DNA from: Mesostigma viride
Lineage: Eukaryota; Streptophyta; Mesostigmatophyceae; Mesostigmatales; Mesostigmataceae
Length of the DNA: 64,000 nt
Reading direction: 5' to 3'
NCBI GenBank assembly: GCA_009746045.1
Contig: RPFO01000288.1
Coordinates: 1,416,911 to 1,480,910 of the forward strand
Under the pieces are notes generated by a model, which saw only the letters and a list, made by a program, of their open reading frames with translations, ran no database searches and was not told the origin of the DNA. The position numbers and the translations under genes are program-made. Within the stretch, counting starts at the first letter, position 1, and every line of letters starts with the position of its first letter. Below, piece after piece: positions 51,606-63,800 of the stretch.

Positions 51606-52433
51606 TGTCAAAATATTCTGTAGAATGTATTGACCAGATTCCTATTTATACTTCCAATCACCTATATATTTTGCAGGTGTCGGAGTAGAGTTCCGGTCTT
51701 ATGAAGCTTCCTCTTGGTGAACAAAATGAGGCGATTTCAATGATATAATTCGCGTCTTTATTGTCCCAATATCCCGGCTAGCGGCCCTTGTACAAGGCCA
51801 GCTGCCATGGCTGCTCAAGTAGTGCTTAACATTAAGGAGCAAGAGGTCACAGCTATATGCTACGTTGCGCACAAAGCACAAGTCACGAAACAAGCAATAT
51901 CCGCCGTTAGATGTCTGGCGGCGCACTGCTGAACATCGGATGCATAGAGCACATGCATAACAGGCATGCACAAGCTAAAGGACCAAGGTTGCAGCGCCGG
52001 CGCCACTATACTCTACCATGTATATCTGATTTCTTTCTAGTGGCGCGGCTCATGCTGCTCGGCTCAACTTAGGTGTAAGAATTACAAGTGCAACGGCGCG
52101 GCGCGACGCCAGGACTAAACGCCACAATGGTACGCATGGGAAAAATGTCAAAGTACCCATGCGGTGCATCAAGACTCAGTAGAAGAAAAGTGGTACGACT
52201 GTCGGACGTCACAGCTAGTCCATCATATCGTCCGTATAACAAAGTAGAAAATATTCCGTGCGGTTCAGTACAACAACATGCCCCAAGCCTAAACTATTAA
52301 TTTAAGTGTGCCATAAATTAGGCGTACGATGGGTGCAATTAAGTAGCGATGCAACCCAACCGTCGGCTAGAAAAATAATTGGTCACACTTAATCCAGCTA
52401 GCTATTCGGGCATAAGTGTCTATACCGCTGACA
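51606..52433 (-). repeat. 3' LTR of the TR-GAG element
   Basis: 828 bp. Preceded on the coding strand by a purine-rich CACGGGGGTG. Confidence 0.92.
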
Positions 52434-52600
52434 CACCCCCGTGCCAGGATAGCTCAGCACAACAGGTATACATGTAATACATGTCTCAGGTACAGTGGGT
52501 CCAGCTGGATTGTCCTGCGGTAAATCACCCCCGTGCTGTATACACAAACATGTTGTCAAACAAGTCGTTTCCTGTAGCCACCCAGGTGGGGTATAATGAC

Positions 52601-53548
52601 TCAGAGAACGGTCGCCAGGTTGTCTCCTCCCGTGTCGCCGCTGGTGGTGTGGAACACAAAACCAGGTGGCAGAGTTTCTGCCTCCTGTGTGGCGTGTGCT
52701 CGCTCCTTGGGCCGTAGGGATGGGTTCTTCCGCCAGCACTCGTCCTCGATGTGGCCGGGTCGCCGACAGAACTTGCAGCGCTTGCCCTTCTTCTCAGGCT
52801 CAGCCCCTGTGGCATAGGCTAGGCCTGGAGTTGTTGCAGCGGAGTCCTGCGGCTTGCCTGTGTTGGTGGTCTTGGCCCCGGGTCGAGGAATCTGATCGCT
52901 GGAAACCAGCATGTCGTAGATCTCCAGGAGCAGCTTGTGGATCTGCTCCAGGGTCATCCCCGGCAGGCGGCGGGCGGCCATGGCTGCACGGAACGCAGGC
53001 GGTAGTCCATTGATCATGCAATCGCGCCACTCGTTCCAGTCCATTGCCTCGCCCGCGTCCTCCAAGTCCTGCCGGAGGAACTTGCCACGTTGCCAGTACT
53101 GGTTGCAGGTCTCGCTCGACACTTGCAGGGAAATACGTTGGATCTCGCTCTTCTTGGCCAGTCGGTAGCTCTCGGTTTGGTAGGGCTGCCTCACCTCCGC
53201 CTGGAGTGCCTTAAACACGGAGCTGGCACGTCGGTCAGTAACCAATCGCGCCACGCGTGCCCCTCGGCCCTTCATAAGGCTGATGATGGGTGTGAGCAGC
53301 GTTTTCTCGGCAGAAATCACATCAGGGTCGTTCACGTCGGCTGTGCCGTCGATGACGTCCTTGACATTGTATGCCTCGCACCCGGTAAGTAGCATATCCT
53401 CGAACTCGCGCCAGGTGGCGTAGTCTTCAAAAGGATCGAAGCGCGTCATGCTGCGGAAGTATTTTACAACCTCCTTAGCGCCCTTCGTTCTGGGGAGCTC
53501 ATCGCGTGAAGGTGGGGTATTGGACGCACCACCACTGCGTGTGTTCAT
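52601..53548 (-). CDS. Gag of the TR-GAG element
   Basis: 315 codons from ATG 53548 (MNTRSGGASNT); the frame is open further upstream to 53698. A helical capsid-like region includes VVKYFRSMTRFDPFEDYATW, a middle part like retrotransposon Gag (EIQRISLQVSSETCNQYWQR, WNEWRDCMINGLPPAF), and a Pro/Thr-rich linker. A single zinc knuckle, CKFCRRPGHIEDEC, follows near the C-terminus. Gag would form particles and bind RNA. With no protease, RT or integrase in the element, those must come from another element. The frame is intact. Confidence 0.85.
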   Translation of the reverse strand: MNTRSGGASNTPPSRDELPRTKGAKEVVKYFRSMTRFDPFEDYATWREFEDMLLTGCEAYNVKDVIDGTADVNDPDVISAEKTLLTPIISLMKGRGARVARLVTDRRASSVFKALQAEVRQPYQTESYRLAKKSEIQRISLQVSSETCNQYWQRGKFLRQDLEDAGEAMDWNEWRDCMINGLPPAFRAAMAARRLPGMTLEQIHKLLLEIYDMLVSSDQIPRPGAKTTNTGKPQDSAATTPGLAYATGAEPEKKGKRCKFCRRPGHIEDECWRKNPSLRPKERAHATQEAETLPPGFVFHTTSGDTGGDNLATVL

Positions 53549-53628
53549 GGTGTACAAGAGGTAAAACAGGCGCTCCTCGCGCGGAAAGAAAGACTCGCAG
53601 CGGTGAAATAAAATGCGCCTTGGAAAGC

Positions 53629-53865
53629 TCACTCGAAAACAATGCCCTTTTCTTCCTTTAGATGCTTCAAATAGCTCAGTAACAAAGTGTTGAGCCACAG
53701 ATAATCAATTGGGCAATCTGGGTTGTGTTCTCTGATGCCCTTTATGATCTCTTCTATCCACTGCTGCGCCTTAGCAGGGTTGATAAACGCCGATATTTTC
53801 CGCCCCTGAAATTCAATAGTTACTGTGGCAAAATCTGGCTGATCAGGCCCTTCCTCTGTGCTCAT
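53629..53865 (-). CDS. Small ORF upstream of gag in the TR-GAG element
   Basis: 78 codons from ATG 53865 (MSTEEGPDQPDF...), the first ORF after the primer-binding site. It ends 80 bases before the gag ATG and overlaps the upstream extension of the gag frame. It is soluble, mixed alpha/beta in appearance (ATVTIEFQGRKISAFI, WIEEIIKGIREH). Not recognised. It could be a conserved leader peptide or the displaced N-terminus of an older, longer Gag. Confidence 0.5.
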   Translation of the reverse strand: MSTEEGPDQPDFATVTIEFQGRKISAFINPAKAQQWIEEIIKGIREHNPDCPIDYLWLNTLLLSYLKHLKEEKGIVFE

Positions 53866-53964
53866 CAGTACCCTTGCAAAAGTAGGCTGGAAAACTGGGC
53901 GTTTTTCTCCTTATAGGCGCTTCTTGTAGACGTTTAGTGGCTTGTGAAGGCGATTCGGAACTTG

Positions 53965-53977
53965 GCTTGCGATACCA
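53965..53977 (-). promoter_or_regulatory. Primer-binding site of the TR-GAG element
   Basis: TGGTATCGCAAGC directly after the 5' LTR. It starts like the initiator-Met tRNA site of plant LTR elements (TGGTATC) and then differs. Confidence 0.5.
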
Positions 53978-54805
53978 TGTCAAAATATTCTGTAGAATGT
54001 ATTGACCAGATTCCTATTTATACTTCCAATCACCTATATATTTTGCAGGTGTCGGAGTAGAGTTCCGGTCTTATGAAGCTTCCTCTTGGTGAACAAAATG
54101 AGGCGATTTCAATGATATAATTCGCGTCTTTATTGTCCCAATATCCCGGCTAGCGGCCCTTGTACAAGGCCAGCTGCCATGGCTGCTCAAGTAGTGCTTA
54201 ACATTAAGGAGCAAGAGGTCACAGCTATATGCTACGTTGCGCACAAAGCACAAGTCACGAAACAAGCAATATCCGCCGTTAGATGTCTGGCGGCGCACTG
54301 CTGAACATCGGATGCATAGAGCACATGCATAACAGGCATGCACAAGCTAAAGGACCAAGGTTGCAGCGCCGGCGCCACTATACTCTACCATGTATATCTG
54401 ATTTCTTTCTAGTGGCGCGGCTCATGCTGCTCGGCTCAACTTAGGTGTAAGAATTACAAGTGCAACGGCGCGGCGCGACGCCAGGACTAAACGCCACAAT
54501 GGTACGCATGGGAAAAATGTCAAAGTACCCATGCGGTGCATCAAGACTCAGTAGAAGAAAAGTGGTACGACTGTCGGACGTCACAGCTAGTCCATCATAT
54601 CGTCCGTATAACAAAGTAGAAAATATTCCGTGCGGTTCAGTACAACAACATGCCCCAAGCCTAAACTATTAATTTAAGTGTGCCATAAATTAGGCGTACG
54701 ATGGGTGCAATTAAGTAGCGATGCAACCCAACCGTCGGCTAGAAAAATAATTGGTCACACTTAATCCAGCTAGCTATTCGGGCATAAGTGTCTATACCGC
54801 TGACA
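53978..54805 (-). repeat. 5' LTR of the TR-GAG element
   Basis: 828 bp, apparently identical to 51606-52433. Confidence 0.92.
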
Positions 54806-57800
54806 GTGATGTCCCACCGGTGCTGGTTGTCTCATCAAGACCACGGTCTGTGCAGTGATGTCCCACCCGTGCTGGTTGTCTCATCAAGACCACGGTCCGT
54901 GCAGTGATGTCCCACCTGTGCTGGTTGTCTCCTCAAGACCACGGTCCGTGCAGTGATGTCCCACCTGTGCTGGTTGTCTCCTCAAGACCACGGTCCGTGC
55001 AGTGATGTCCCACCTGTGCTGGTTGTCTCCTCAAGACCACGGTCCGTGCAGTGATGTCCCACCTGTGCTGGTTGTCTCATCAAGGGCACGGTCCGTGCAG
55101 TGATGTCCCACCTGTGCTGGTTGTCTCATCAAGACCACGGTCCGTGCAGTGATGTCCCACCTGTGCTGGTGGTCTCATCAAGACCACGGTCCGTGCAGTG
55201 ATGTCCCACCTGTGCTGGTTGTCTCCTCAAGACCACGGTCCGTGCAGTGATGTCCCACCTGTGCTGGTTGTCTCATCAAGACCATGGTCCGTGCAGTGAT
55301 GTCCCACCTGTGCTGGTTGTCTCATCAAGACCACGGTCCGTGCAGTGATGTCCCACCTGTGCTGGTTGTCTCCTCAAGACCGCGGTCCGTGCAGTGATGT
55401 CCCACCTGTGCTGGTTGTCTCATCAAGACCATGGTCCGTGCAGTGATGTCCCACCTGTGCTGGTTGTCTCATCAAGACCATGGTTCGTGCAGTGATGTCC
55501 CACCTGTGCTGGTTGTCTCATCAAGACCACGGTCCGTGCCGTGATGTCCCACCTGTGCTGGTTGTCTCATCAAGACCATGGTCCGTGCAGTGATGTCCCA
55601 CCTGTGCTGGTTGTCTCCTCAAGACCACGGTCCGTGCAGTGATGTCCCACCTGTGCTGGTTAATGTCTCCTCAAGACCACGGTCCGTGCAGTGATGTCCC
55701 ACCTGTGCTGGTTGTCTCATCAAGACCACGGTCCGTGCAGTGATGTCCCACCTGTGCTGGTTCAATGTCTCCTCAAGACCACGGTCCGTGCAGTGATGTC
55801 CCACCTGTGCTGGTTCAATGTCTCCTCAAGACCACGGTCCGTGCAGTGATGTCCCACCGGTGCTGGTTGTCTCCTCAAGACCACGGTCCGTGCAGTGATG
55901 TCCCACCTGTGCTGGTTGTCTCATCAAGACCACGGTCCGTGCAGTGATGTCCCACCTGTGCTGGTTGTCTCATCAAGACCACGGTCCGTGCAGTGATGTC
56001 CCACCTGTGCTGGTTCAATGTCTCCTCAAGACCACGGTCCGTGCAGTGATGTCCCACCGGTGCTGGTTGTCTCCTCAAGACCACGGTCTGTGCAGTGATG
56101 TCCCACCTGTGCTGGTTGTCTCATCAAGACCACGGTCCGTGCAGTGATGTCCCACCTGTGCTGGTTGTCTCATCAAGACCATGGTCTGTGCAGTGATGTC
56201 CCACCTGTGCTGGTTGTCTCATCAAGACCACGGTCCGTGCAGTGATGTCCCACCTGTGCTGGTTGTTTCATCAAGACCACGGTCTGTGCAGTGATGTCCC
56301 ACCTGTGCTGGTTGTCTCCTCAAGACCACGGTCCGTGCAGTGATGTCCCACCTGTGCTGGTTGTCTCATCAAGACCACGGTCCGTGCAGTGATGTCCCAC
56401 CTGTGCTGGTTGTCTCCTCAAGACCACGGTCCGTGCAGTGATGTCCCACCTAGCTGTGCTGGTGGTCTCATCAAGACCACGGTCCGTGCCGTGATGTCCC
56501 ACCTGTGCTGGTTGTCTCATCAAGACCACGGTCCGTGCAGTGATGTCCCACCTGTGCTGGTTGTCTCCTCAAGACCACGGTCCGTTCCGTGATGTCCCAC
56601 CTGTGCTGGTTGTCTCCTCAAGACCACGGTCCGTGCAGTGATGTCCCACCAGTGCTGGTGGTCTCATCAAGACCATGGTCTGTGCAGTGATGTCCCACCT
56701 GTGCTGGTTGTCTCATCAAGACCACGGTCCGTGCAGTGATGTCCCACCTGTGCTGGTTGTTTCATCAAGACCACGGTCTGTGCAGTGATGTCCCACCTGT
56801 GCTGGTTGTCTCATCAAGACCACGGTCCGTGCAGTGATGTCCCACCTGTGCTGGTTGTCTCATCAAGACCACGGTCTGTGCAGTGATGTCCCACCAGTGC
56901 TGGTTGTCTCATCAAGACCACGGTCCGTGCAGTGATGTCCCACCTAGCTGTGCTGGTGGTCTCATCAAGACCACGGTCCGTGCCGTGATGTCCCACCTGT
57001 GCTGGTTGTCTCATCAAGACCACGGTCCGTGCAGTGATGTCCCACCTGTGCTGGTTGTCTCCTCAAGACCACGGTCCGTGCAGTGATGTCCCACCTGTGC
57101 TGGTGGTCTCATCAAGACCACGGTCCGTGCAGTGATGTCCCACCTGTGCTGGTTGTCTCCTCAAGACCACGGTCCGTGCAGTGATGTCCCACCTAGCTGT
57201 GCTGGTGGTCTCCTCAAGACCACGGTCCGTGCAGTGATGTCCCACCTGTGCTGGTTGTCTCATCAAGACCACGGTCCGTGCAGTGATGTCCCACCTAGCT
57301 GTGCTGGTGGTCTCATCAAGACCACGGTCCGTGCCGTAATGTCCCACCTGTGCTGGTTGTCTCATCAAGACCACGGTCCGTGCAGTGATGTCCCACCTGT
57401 GCTGGTTGTCTCCTCAAGACCACGGTCCGTTCCGTGATGTCCCACCTGTGCTGGTTGTCTCATCAAGACCACGGTCCGTGCAGTGATGTCCCACCAGTGC
57501 TGGTTGTCTCATCAAGACCATGGTCTGTGCAGTGATGTCCCACCTGTGCTGGTTGTCTCATCAAGACCACGGTCCGTGCAGTGATGTCCCACCTGTGCTG
57601 GTTGTTTCATCAAGACCACGGTCTGTGCAGTGATGTCCCACCTGTGCTGGTTGTCTCATCAAGACCACGGTCCGTGCAGTGATGTCCCACCTGTGCTGGT
57701 TGTCTCATCAAGACCACGGTCCGTGCAGTGATGTCCCACCTAGCTGTGCTGGTGGTCTCATCAAGACCACGGTCCGTGCCGTGATGTCCCACCTGTGCTG

Positions 57801-60800
57801 GTTGTCTCCTCAAGACCACGGTCCGTTCCGTGATGTCCCACCTGTGCTGGTGGTCTCATCAAGACCACGGTCCGTGCAGTGATGTCCCACCTGTGCTGGT
57901 TGTCTCCTCAAGACCACGGTCCGTGCAGTGATGTCCCACCTGTGCTGGTGGTCTCCTCAAGACCACGGTCCGTGCCGTGATGTCCCACCTGTGCTGGTGG
58001 TCTCATCAAGACCATGGTCCGTGCAGTGATGTCCCACCTAGCTGTGCTGGTGGTCTCCTCAAGACCACGGTCCGTGCAGTGATGTCCCACCTGTGCTGGT
58101 TGTCTCATCAAGACCATGGTCCGTGCAGTGATGTCCCACCTGTGCTGGTTGTCTCATCAAGACCACGGTCCGTGCAGTGATGTCCCACCTGTGCTGGTTG
58201 TCTCATCAAGACCACGGTCCGTGCAGTGATGTCCCACCTGTGCTGGTTGTCTCATCAAGACCATGGTCCGTGCAGTGATGTCCCACCTGTGCTGGTTGTC
58301 TCATCAAGACCACGGTCTGTGCAGTGATGTCCCACCTGTGCTGGTTGTCTCCTCAAGACCACGGTCCGTGCAGTGATGTCCCACCTGTGCTGGTTGTCTC
58401 ATCAAGACCACGGTCCGTGCCGTGATGTCCCACCTGTGCTGGTTGTCTCATCAAGACCATGGTCCGTGCAGTGATGTCCCACCTGTGCTGGTTGTCTCCT
58501 CAAGACCACGGTCCGTGCAGTGATGTCCCACCTGTGCTGGTTAATGTCTCCTCAAGACCACGGTCCGTGCAGTGATGTCCCACCTGTGCTGGTTGTCTCA
58601 TCAAGACCACGGTCCGTGCAGTGATGTCCCACCTGTGCTGGTTCAATGTCTCCTCAAGACCACGGTCCGTGCAGTGATGTCCCACCTGTGCTGGTTCAAT
58701 GTCTCCTCAAGACCACGGTCCGTGCAGTGATGTCCCACCGGTGCTGGTTGTCTCCTCAAGACCACGGTCCGTGCAGTGATGTCCCACCTGTGCTGGTTGT
58801 CTCATCAAGACCACGGTCCGTGCAGTGATGTCCCACCTGTGCTGGTTGTCTCATCAAGACCACGGTCCGTGCAGTGATGTCCCACCTGTGCTGGTTGTCT
58901 CATCAAGACCATGGTCTGTGCAGTGATGTCCCACCTGTGCTGGTTGTCTCATCAAGACCACGGTCCGTGCAGTGATGTCCCACCTGTGCTGGTTGTCTCC
59001 TCAAGACCACGGTCCGTGCAGTGATGTCCCACCTGTGCTGGTGGTCTCCTCAAGACCACGGTCCGTGCCGTGATGTCCCACCTGTGCTGGTGGTCTCATC
59101 AAGACCATGGTCCGTGCAGTGATGTCCCACCTGTGCTGGTGGTCTCCTCAAGACCACGGTCCGTGCAGTGATGTCCCACCTGTGCTGGTTGTCTCATCAA
59201 GACCACGGTCCGTGCAGTGATGTCCCACCTGTGCTGGTTGTCTCATCAAGACCACGGTCCGTGCAGTGATGTCCCACCTGTGCTGGTTGTCTCCTCAAGA
59301 CCACGGTCCGTGCAGTGATGTCCCACCTGTGCTGGTTGTCTCATCAAGACCATGGTTCGTGCAGTGATGTCCCACCTGTGCTGGTTGTCTCATCAAGACC
59401 ACGGTCCGTGCAGTGATGTCCCACCTGTGCTGGTTGTCTCATCAAGACCATGGTCCGTGCAGTGATGTCCCACCTGTGCTGGTTGTCTCCTCAAGACCAC
59501 GGTCCGTGCAGTGATGTCCCACCTGTGCTGGTTCAATGTCTCCTCAAGACCACGGTCCGTGCAGTGATGTCCCACCTGTGCTGGTTGTCTCATCAAGACC
59601 ACGGTCCGTGCAGTGATGTCCCACCTGTGCTGGTTCAATGTCTCCTCAAGACCACGGTCCGTGCAGTGATGTCCCACCTGTGCTGGTTCAATGTCTCCTC
59701 AAGACCACGGTCCGTGCAGTGATGTCCCACCGGTGCTGGTTGTCTCCTCAAGACCACGGTCCGTGCAGTGATGTCCCACCTGTGCTGGTGGTCTCATCAA
59801 GACCATGGTCCGTGCAGTGATGTCCCACCTAGCTGTGCTGGTGGTCTCCTCAAGACCACGGTCCGTGCAGTGATGTCCCACCTGTGCTGGTTGTCTCATC
59901 AAGACCATGGTCCGTGCAGTGATGTCCCACCTGTGCTGGTTGTCTCATCAAGACCACGGTCCGTGCAGTGATGTCCCACCTGTGCTGGTTGTCTCATCAA
60001 GACCACGGTCCGTGCAGTGATGTCCCACCTGTGCTGGTTGTCTCATCAAGACCATGGTCCGTGCAGTGATGTCCCACCTGTGCTGGTTGTCTCATCAAGA
60101 CCACGGTCCGTGCAGTGATGTCCCACCTGTGCTGGTTGTCTCATCAAGACCACGGTCCGTGCAGTGATGTCCCACCTGTGCTGGTTGTCTCATCAAGACC
60201 ACGGTCCGTGGAGTGCTGTCCCACCTGTGCTGGTTGTCTCCTCAAGACCACGGTCCGTGCAGTGATGTCCCACCTGTGCTGGTTGTCTCATCAAGACCAT
60301 GGTTCGTGCAGTGATGTCCCACCTGTGCTGGTTGTCTCATCAAGACCACGGTCCGTGCAGTGATGTCCCACCTGTGCTGGTTGTCTCATCAAGACCATGG
60401 TCCGTGCAGTGATGTCCCACCTGTGCTGGTTGTCTCCTCAAGACCACGGTCCGTGCAGTGATGTCCCACCTGTGCTGGTTCAATGTCTCCTCAAGACCAC
60501 GGTCCGTGCAGTGATGTCCCACCTGTGCTGGTTGTCTCATCAAGACCACGGTCCGTGCAGTGATGTCCCACCTGTGCTGGTTCAATGTCTCCTCAAGACC
60601 ACGGTCCGTGCAGTGATGTCCCACCTGTGCTGGTTCAATGTCTCCTCAAGACCACGGTCCGTGCAGTGATGTCCCACCTGTGCTGGTTGTCTCCTCAAGA
60701 CCACGGTCCGTGCAGTGATGTCCCACCTGTGCTGGTTGTCTCATCAAGACCACGGTCCGTGCAGTGATGTCCCACCTGTGCTGGTTGTCTCATCAAGACC

Positions 60801-63800
60801 ACGGTCCGTGCAGTGATGTCCCACCTGTGCTGGTTCAATGTCTCCTCAAGACCACGGTCCGTGCAGTGATGTCCCACCGGTGCTGGTTGTCTCCTCAAGA
60901 CCACGGTCTGTGCAGTGATGTCCCACCTGTGCTGGTTGTCTCATCAAGACCACGGTCCGTGCAGTGATGTCCCACCTGTGCTGGTTGTCTCATCAAGACC
61001 ATGGTCTGTGCAGTGATGTCCCACCTGTGCTGGTTGTCTCATCAAGACCACGGTCCGTGCAGTGATGTCCCACCTGTGCTGGTTGTTTCATCAAGACCAC
61101 GGTCTGTGCAGTGATGTCCCACCTGTGCTGGTTGTCTCATCAAGACCACGGTCCGTGCAGTGATGTCCCACCTGTGCTGGTTGTCTCATCAAGACCACGG
61201 TCCGTGCAGTGATGTCCCACCTGTGCTGGTTCAATGTCTCCTCAAGACCACGGTCCGTGCAGTGATGTCCCACCGGTGCTGGTTGTCTCCTCAAGACCAC
61301 GGTCCGTGCAGTGATGTCCCACCTGTGCTGGTTGTCTCATCAAGACCACGGTCCGTGCAGTGATGTCCCACCTGTGCTGGTTGTCTCATCAAGACCACGG
61401 TCCGTGCAGTGATGTCCCACCTGTGCTGGTTCAATGTCTCCTCAAGACCACGGTCCGTGCAGTGATGTCCCACCGGTGCTGGTTGTCTCCTCAAGACCAC
61501 GGTCTGTGCAGTGATGTCCCACCTGTGCTGGTTGTCTCATCAAGACCACGGTCCGTGCAGTGATGTCCCACCTGTGCTGGTTGTCTCATCAAGACCATGG
61601 TCTGTGCAGTGATGTCCCACCTGTGCTGGTTGTCTCATCAAGACCACGGTCCGTGCAGTGATGTCCCACCTGTGCTGGTTGTTCATCAAGACCACGGTCT
61701 GTGCAGTGATGTCCCACCTGTGCTGGTTGTCTCATCAAGACCACGGTCCGTGCAGTGATGTCCCACCTGTGCTGGTTGTCTCATCAAGACCACGGTCCGT
61801 GCAGTGATGTCCCACCTGTGCTGGTTGTCTCATCAAGACCACGGTCCGTGCAGTGATGTCCCACCTAGCTGTGCTGGTGGTCTCCTCAAGACCACGGTCC
61901 GTGCCGTGATGTCCCACCTGTGCTGGTTGTCTCATCAAGACCACGGTCCGTGCAGTGATGTCCCACCTGTGCTGGTTGTCTCCTCAAGACCACGGTCCGT
62001 TCCGTGATGTCCCACCTGTGCTGGTTGTCTCATCAAGACCACGGTCCGTGCAGTGATGTCCCACCAGTGCTGGTTGTCTCATCAAGACCATGGTCTGTGC
62101 AGTGATGTCCCACCTGTGCTGGTTGTCTCATCAAGACCACGGTCCGTGCAGTGATGTCCCACCTGTGCTGGTTGTTTCATCAAGACCACGGTCTGTGCAG
62201 TGATGTCCCACCTGTGCTGGTTGTCTCATCAAGACCACGGTCCGTGCAGTGATGTCCCACCTGTGCTGGTTTTCTCCTCAAGACCACGGTCTGTGCAGTG
62301 ATGTCCCACCAGTGCTGGTTGTCTCATCAAGACCACGGTCCGTGCAGTGATGTCCCACCTAGCTGTGCTGGTGGTCTCATCAAGACCACGGTCCGTGCCG
62401 TGATGTCCCACCTGTGCTGGTTGTCTCATCAAGACCACGGTCCGTGCAGTGATGTCCCACCTGTGCTGGTTGTCTCCTCAAGACCACGGTCCGTTCCGTG
62501 ATGTCCCACCTGTGCTGGTGGTCTCATCAAGACCACGGTCCGTGCAGTGATGTCCCACCTGTGCTGGTTGTCTCCTCAAGACCACGGTCCGTGCAGTGAT
62601 GTCCCACCTGTGCTGGTGGTCTCCTCAAGACCACGGTCCGTGCCGTGATGTCCCACCTGTGCTGGTGGTCTCATCAAGACCATGGTCCGTGCAGTGATGT
62701 CCCACCTGTGCTGGTTCAATGTCTCCTCAAGACCACGGTCCGTGCAGTGATGTCCCACCTGTGCTGGTTGTCTCATCAAGACCATGGTCCGTGCAGTGAT
62801 GTCCCACCTGTGCTGGTTGTCTCATCAAGACCACGGTCCGTGCAGTGATGTCCCACCTGTGCTGGTGGTCTCATCAAGACCACGGTCTGTGCAGTGATGT
62901 CCCACCTGTGCTGGTTGTCTCATCAAGACCACGGTCCGTGCAGTGATGTCCCACCTGTGCTGGTTGTCTCATCAAGACCATGGTCCGTGCAGTGATGTCC
63001 CACCTGTGCTGGTTGTCTCATCAAGACCACGGTCCGTGCAGTGATGTCCCACCTGTGCTGGTTGTCTCATCAAGACCACGGTCCGTGCCGTGATGTCCCA
63101 CCTGTGCTGGTTGTCTCATCAAGACCATGGTCCGTGCAGTGATGTCCCACCTGTGCTGGTTGTCTCATCAAGACCACGGTCCGTGGAGTGCTGTCCCACC
63201 TGTGCTGGTTGTCTCCTCAAGACCACGGTCCGTGCAGTGATGTCCCACCTGTGCTGGTTGTCTCATCAAGACCATGGTTCGTGCAGTGATGTCCCACCTG
63301 TGCTGGTTGTCTCATCAAGACCACGGTCCGTGCAGTGATGTCCCACCTGTGCTGGTTGTCTCATCAAGACCATGGTCCGTGCAGTGATGTCCCACCTGTG
63401 CTGGTTGTCTCCTCAAGACCACGGTCCGTGCAGTGATGTCCCACCTGTGCTGGTTGTCTCCTCAAGACCACGGTCCGTGCAGTGATGTCCCACCTGTGCT
63501 GGTGGTCTCATCAAGACCACGGTCCGTGCAGTGATGTCCCACCTAGCTGTGCTGGTTGTCTCCTCAAGACCACGGTCCGTGCAGTGATGTCCCACCTGTG
63601 CTGGTTCAATGTCTCCTCAAGACCACGGTCCGTGCAGTGATGTCCCACCTGTGCTGGTTGTCTCATCAAGACCACGGTCCGTGCAGTGATGTCCCACCTG
63701 TGCTGGTGGTCTCCTCAAGACCACGGTCCGTGCAGTGATGTCCCACCTGTGCTGGTTGTCTCATCAAGACCATGGTCCGTGCAGTGATGTCCCACCTGTG

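Larger units (their letters stand above)
51606..54805 (-). mobile_element. Gag-only non-autonomous LTR retrotransposon (TR-GAG type)
   Basis: Two 828-bp LTRs (51606-52433 and 53978-54805), apparently identical, with termini TGTCA/TGACA. The TSD GTGAT is at 51601-51605 and 54806-54810, inside a 49-bp satellite monomer. The internal region is only 1544 bp and encodes a Gag on the minus strand and no pol. The primer site TGGTATCGCAAGC abuts the 5' LTR; its first seven bases match the usual plant initiator-Met site. This organisation matches the described TR-GAG class, mobilised by a partner's Pol. Confidence 0.92.

Noticed and set aside
57063-57437. Open frames of 60-100 codons on both strands of the 49-bp array
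   Set aside because: They recur only because 49 bp shifts frame every unit and three units (147 bp) repeat the translation; the same peptides occur all along the array with no start or codon bias.
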